Source: a bacterium
GTDB taxonomy: Bacteria > Myxococcota > UBA727 > JAUIJE01
DNA length: 64,000 nt
Assembly: GCA_030431455.1 (NCBI GenBank)
Contig: JAUIJE010000001.1
Location: forward strand, 310,001-374,000
Direction of reading: 5' to 3'
The position numbers and the translations under genes were made by a program. This document shows positions 61,256-64,000 of the stretch, piece after piece; the stretch's first letter is position 1, and each line of letters opens with the position of its first letter. The notes under the pieces were generated by a model. The model made no database searches, was not told the DNA's origin, and was given only the letters and a program-made list of their open reading frames with translations.

Positions 61256-61258
61256 TGC

Positions 61259-62332
61259 TCAGAACGGGTTGTTGAGGAGCTTCTCCCGCACCGGGCTCGA
61301 GCAGCCCCCCATCGGGGTTCCGCCGCAGAACGGTTGGTCCGCCCAGGCGTCGTCCCCGGCGAAGCCGAGGGGGCCGAGGTCGGTCACCAGGGGGGCGTCG
61401 GGTTCGCCCGCGTTTATGACCGGGGGCAGGAGCACCACGCCCCCGTCGTCGGGGGCGCAGGTCTCGACCAAACAAGGGATAAAAAACGCGTCCGCGCAGA
61501 GCGTCGCGTTGCCGTAGGTCGCGTGTTTGGCCTCGGACGCGGCGACAACCCAGCGGGTCGCGCCGTCGACCACGGCGTACACAAGCTCGGTGTCGAGGGC
61601 CTCGTCGACGTAGACCCGGCCGTGGTCGGTGGCGGTGCCCTCGTGCGCGGCGGTGTAGGCCTGGGTCACCCACATGTCATTGCCGGCGCCGTCGTCGGCA
61701 TCGCCCCGGAGGACGAGCGCCACCCGCTCGGAGTCGCCGTGGTGGGCGGTGAGGCCACAGCTTCCGTAGTCCTCGCTGTAGCCGAGCATGACGTAGACCC
61801 GGACCTCCACCGGCGCGAGGGCGACGAGCTCGACCCGGCCGACCTGGGCGAGCACCGCGTCGTCGTCGGTGAGGTGGGGTTCGTCGTCGGACAGGCGCAC
61901 CGCGGGCCGGGCCGCCTCGAGCACGGCTTGTTCCCACTGGTCGTCGAGGCCGTCGAGGTCGAGGTCACAGCCCACGCAGGTGGCGAGGGCGGGGCCCGCG
62001 CCGACGATGTGCAGCCCCGTGCCGGGGAGCTTCTCGGTGACGACCCCGGCCGGACCTGCATCCACGCTGGCCGCGTCCGGGGCGGCCGCGTCCGGGGCGG
62101 CGGCATCCAGCGGGCCTGCGTCGAGGGCGGCGGCCCCGGCGTCGGCATCGACGAGCCCAGCGTCCAGACCGCCCGCGTCGGGTACGCCGGCGTCCTGTGC
62201 GCCCGCGTCGTGAACGCCCGCGTCGTGAACGCCCGCGTCGGGTATGCCGGCGTCTTGTCCGCCCGGACCGGGGCAGGCCGCCCAGAGCAGGCTCAGTGAC
62301 ACAGACAGCAGGGCTCTGGTGGTTCGACCCAT
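61259..62332 (-). CDS. Lipoprotein with Asp-Ala-Gly repeats
   Basis: A 357-residue protein with signal peptide ending LLWAAC (Cys20). Residues 27-93 are a run of Asp-Ala-Gly and Asp-Ala-Ala triplets. The rest is a Cys-containing globular domain (CVGCDLDLDGLDDQWEQAVLEAARPAVRLSDDEPHLTDDD), with a Ca-binding-like DLDLDGLDDQWE loop and HHGDSERVALVLRGDADDG. The domain resembles the VPS62/TDP1-like 'necrosis' type of myxobacterial surface proteins only in composition. No catalytic motif is found. It is divergent from the SGNH hydrolase gene (153 nt apart). Confidence 0.7.
   Translation of the reverse strand: MGRTTRALLSVSLSLLWAACPGPGGQDAGIPDAGVHDAGVHDAGAQDAGVPDAGGLDAGLVDADAGAAALDAGPLDAAAPDAAAPDAASVDAGPAGVVTEKLPGTGLHIVGAGPALATCVGCDLDLDGLDDQWEQAVLEAARPAVRLSDDEPHLTDDDAVLAQVGRVELVALAPVEVRVYVMLGYSEDYGSCGLTAHHGDSERVALVLRGDADDGAGNDMWVTQAYTAAHEGTATDHGRVYVDEALDTELVYAVVDGATRWVVAASEAKHATYGNATLCADAFFIPCLVETCAPDDGGVVLLPPVINAGEPDAPLVTDLGPLGFAGDDAWADQPFCGGTPMGGCSSPVREKLLNNPF
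62054..62254 (-). repeat. Asp-Ala-Gly/Ala triplet repeat tract
   Basis: About 200 nt encode repeated DAG/DAA units after the lipobox. At DNA level a 15-nt unit gcgtcgtgaacgccc is present twice in tandem around 62205-62234. Like the GD tracts, it serves as a surface stalk. Confidence 0.75.
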
Positions 62333-62485
62333 CCGGACACAATACCGCAATGCGTCGGGTCGGGCGCGCCACCGGTTGGTCGAGGCGCGCCACGATCTGG
62401 CCGGGGGGCGGGTCTTCAGAACGTTTTCAGCGGGGGACGGCGCGGGCCCAATTGACGGGCGGTCGTCGACGACCGTCGATGGAGC

Positions 62486-63760
62486 ATGGCCAAAAAGCAC
62501 ATCGCAATCGTCGCTGGGTGGGGAATGGTGTTGGCGCTGTCGTGCACGGGCGCGAGCGGGGACGACGCGCCGGACGGGGGCGGCGACAACCCCGCGGACG
62601 GCGGCGACGAGGACGGGGACGACGCCGGGGTGTCCGGTGACGGTGATGGGGACGGTGATGGGGACGGTGGGGACGGAGACGGCGATGGCGACGGCGACGG
62701 GCCGCCTGACGGCGGCTCGGAAGGACCGTCGGACGGCGGAGCCGTCGACTCCGGTCCTTCAGGCGATGGAGATGGCGATGGCGATGGAGATGGAGATGGA
62801 GATGGAGATGGAGATGGAGATGGAGATGGAGATGGCCCCACCGTCGTCGAGCAATGTTTCTCGGACCTGGGCGGCGGAGCGGGGGCAGGGCCGGTGTACG
62901 ACGCGTACGGCCCCGTGGTCGGGGCGCAATGTTTTGGCACCGCGCACCAGGCGATCAGTGGCATTGAGCGGGTGGTGTTCTTGGGGGACTCGGTCACGGT
63001 GGGCACGCTCCCGGCGGGGTCGGGCGACTACTACCGCAACCTCTTGGCCGACGACCTCGCGGCCGCGTTCGGTCTGGATGCGCCCGGGGCGGTGTGGCGC
63101 AGCGGCTTGACCGGGAGCGCGGGCCAGGTGAACTCGGGGGACTTTTGGAGTTGCGCCAAGTCCGGCGCGCACAGCAAAGACCTGCTCATCGAGGACAACC
63201 AGATCGGGACGTGTTTTCCCCCGGCGGTGCGCGATCAGACCACGTTGGTGGTGATGACCATGGGGGGCAATAACATTGCGAGCATGGCCGCGGCCGGCAC
63301 CGACGGCGTGCCGGTGGACACGCTGTATCAGTACATCGATCAGTTCAGCGGGCAGGTCCGGGACGCGGTGGAGTGGATGCTGGACCCGAACAATGTGCCG
63401 GGCACGACGTACATCGTGATGGGCAATCTGTGGGAGTTCACCGACGGGACGGGCGACATCGCGAGCTGCCCCGCGGCCTCGCTGGGTGGGCTGTCGCCGT
63501 GGGACGACCCGGACGAGCTCGCGGGCCTGATGTACGCGGCCAACGAGGCGTACATGGACATTGCGACGTCCACCGGGATCGATTTGGTGTTCATGCTCGA
63601 GCAGTTTTGTGGGCACGGCTACAAGAACGACGACCCCGCCGCGCCCTGCTACCGCGGGGCGAACACCCCGCGCTGGTTCGACTACTCCTGCATCCACCCC
63701 AACGTCGAAGGCCACGCGATGTTGCGCGACATGTTCGGCGCGGTCATCGGCCTCCCCTAG
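62486..63760 (+). CDS. SGNH/GDSL hydrolase lipoprotein with two Gly-Asp stalks
   Basis: A 424-residue protein has a signal peptide ending LALSC (Cys20) and two Gly-Asp tracts separated by a Pro/Gly/Ser stretch. The hydrolase domain begins ERVVFLGDSVTVG (block I, Ser169) and continues VVMTMGGNNI (block III, Gly/Asn). It ends WFDYSCIHPNVEGHAMLRD (block V, Asp-x-x-His). Paired Cys occur before and inside the domain. It probably hydrolyses esters of surface or prey lipids or sugars. The two acidic linkers would hold it away from the membrane. Confidence 0.85.
   Translation: MAKKHIAIVAGWGMVLALSCTGASGDDAPDGGGDNPADGGDEDGDDAGVSGDGDGDGDGDGGDGDGDGDGDGPPDGGSEGPSDGGAVDSGPSGDGDGDGDGDGDGDGDGDGDGDGDGPTVVEQCFSDLGGGAGAGPVYDAYGPVVGAQCFGTAHQAISGIERVVFLGDSVTVGTLPAGSGDYYRNLLADDLAAAFGLDAPGAVWRSGLTGSAGQVNSGDFWSCAKSGAHSKDLLIEDNQIGTCFPPAVRDQTTLVVMTMGGNNIASMAAAGTDGVPVDTLYQYIDQFSGQVRDAVEWMLDPNNVPGTTYIVMGNLWEFTDGTGDIASCPAASLGGLSPWDDPDELAGLMYAANEAYMDIATSTGIDLVFMLEQFCGHGYKNDDPAAPCYRGANTPRWFDYSCIHPNVEGHAMLRDMFGAVIGLP
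62636..62698 (+). repeat. Gly-Asp tract 1 of SGNH lipoprotein
   Basis: 21 codons: five Gly-Asp pairs, one extra Gly, then five pairs. Codons are mixed. Confidence 0.85.
62762..62833 (+). repeat. Gly-Asp tract 2 of SGNH lipoprotein, near-pure hexamer
   Basis: Twelve Gly-Asp pairs, mostly the identical hexamer ggagat. This is the purest hexanucleotide array of the window and the best candidate for length change by slippage. Confidence 0.9.
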
Positions 63761-63847
63761 AGCGAGTATCGAACATCAAAGACGCCGTGCGCTCGCCAGG
63801 GCCACGACGAGCGCACCATCGGGCGTCTCGTCGCCGGACACGAGACC

Positions 63848-64000
63848 TCACTCCGCAGGCCAGGGGATGACCAAGGCCCCGCCGGTCTCGTCGGGGGCGC
63901 CCGCGTCGGGGCCCGGCCCCAACCGCTCAGCCCGGGGCGCACCCACCACCACGAAGGTGGCGCCGCCGGCCAGGGCAAAGCCCACCCGGGCGTCCGCGCC
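63848..64000 (-). CDS. FG-GAP-like repeat protein, C-terminal fragment (cut by window)
   Basis: Reading leftward from the right edge on the minus strand gives 50 codons: ARVGFALAGGATFVVVGAPRAE, then an Asp/Gly/Pro tail ending ALVIPWPAE and a stop. The G-x-A-L-A-G-x6-VGAP pattern is an FG-GAP (integrin-alpha-like beta-propeller) blade. It fits the other surface proteins here. The start and most of the gene lie beyond the window. Confidence 0.6.
   Translation of the reverse strand, partial: GADARVGFALAGGATFVVVGAPRAERLGPGPDAGAPDETGGALVIPWPAE

Noticed and set aside
1-64000. Frequent CAATG/CATTG words in a GC-rich sequence, as a possible genome tag
   Set aside because: Rough composition-based expectation (about 50 in both orientations) is near the number I noticed, so no enrichment can be claimed.

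Overview
The window is high-GC (about 70 % by eye), densely packed bacterial chromosome. The style points to the Myxococcota, probably the Nannocystaceae/Polyangia side. At least ten predicted lipoproteins carry Asp-Ala-Gly or Gly-Asp tails directly after the lipobox cysteine. Cys-rich 'dickkopf-like' surface proteins, (Gly-Asp)n linkers, penicillin-acylase and lytic-transglycosylase lipoproteins, an ECF42-type sigma factor and many two-component and one-component regulators also fit. This assignment is inference from protein style; there is no rRNA here. I saw no tRNA, rRNA, CRISPR array, transposase or prophage.

Layout. 1-5.1 kb: end of an McrC-like restriction gene, a small membrane protein, a Tat/lipoprotein sulfatase, and a lipoprotein that reads as a peptidylarginine-deiminase (PAD) relative lacking all four catalytic residues. 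5.1-10.3 kb: DHFR-like reductase, a two-receptor-domain MltF-type lytic transglycosylase, a Bcr/CflA exporter, FxsA. 10.3-17.9 kb: TetR regulator with twin operators, penicillin-acylase-type lipoprotein, a double-LysM protein, and an ArsR/SRPBCC pair with a probably leaderless promoter. 18-29.2 kb: two (GD)n lipoproteins, DUF3050, PilZ-receiver, aminotransferase, LysR plus NAD(P)-binding protein, HDOD protein, Tag glycosylase.

29.3-39.7 kb: MltD-like transglycosylase, the DGPF/ECF42 sigma pair, a NarL-type two-component system, DUF2306 protein, HemN, MarR with a double palindromic operator, MmsA-type dehydrogenase. 40-46.5 kb: a five-heme lipoprotein, patatin phospholipase, a TetR/SDR divergent pair, a large hypothetical protein. 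46.6-50.9 kb: an OxyR-like regulator divergent from a periplasmic redox operon (di-heme peroxidase, Tat-exported metallophosphoesterase, mono-heme cytochrome, unknown exported protein), with a near-consensus OxyR box between them and a strong terminator at the end. This is the most coherent functional unit of the window. 51-64 kb: GST, small coiled-coil and membrane proteins, an NtrB/NtrC-type pair followed by a possible sigma-54 promoter, Dps, an OmpA-domain membrane protein, a fatty acid desaturase, and surface lipoproteins including an SGNH hydrolase. The right edge cuts an FG-GAP-like gene.

The best candidates for something new are the PAD-like pseudoenzyme with its cysteine cassette shared with a second (GD)n lipoprotein, and the OxyR-boxed peroxidase/phosphoesterase/cytochrome operon. 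Calls rest on motif recognition from memory and manual alignment; no database search was run.
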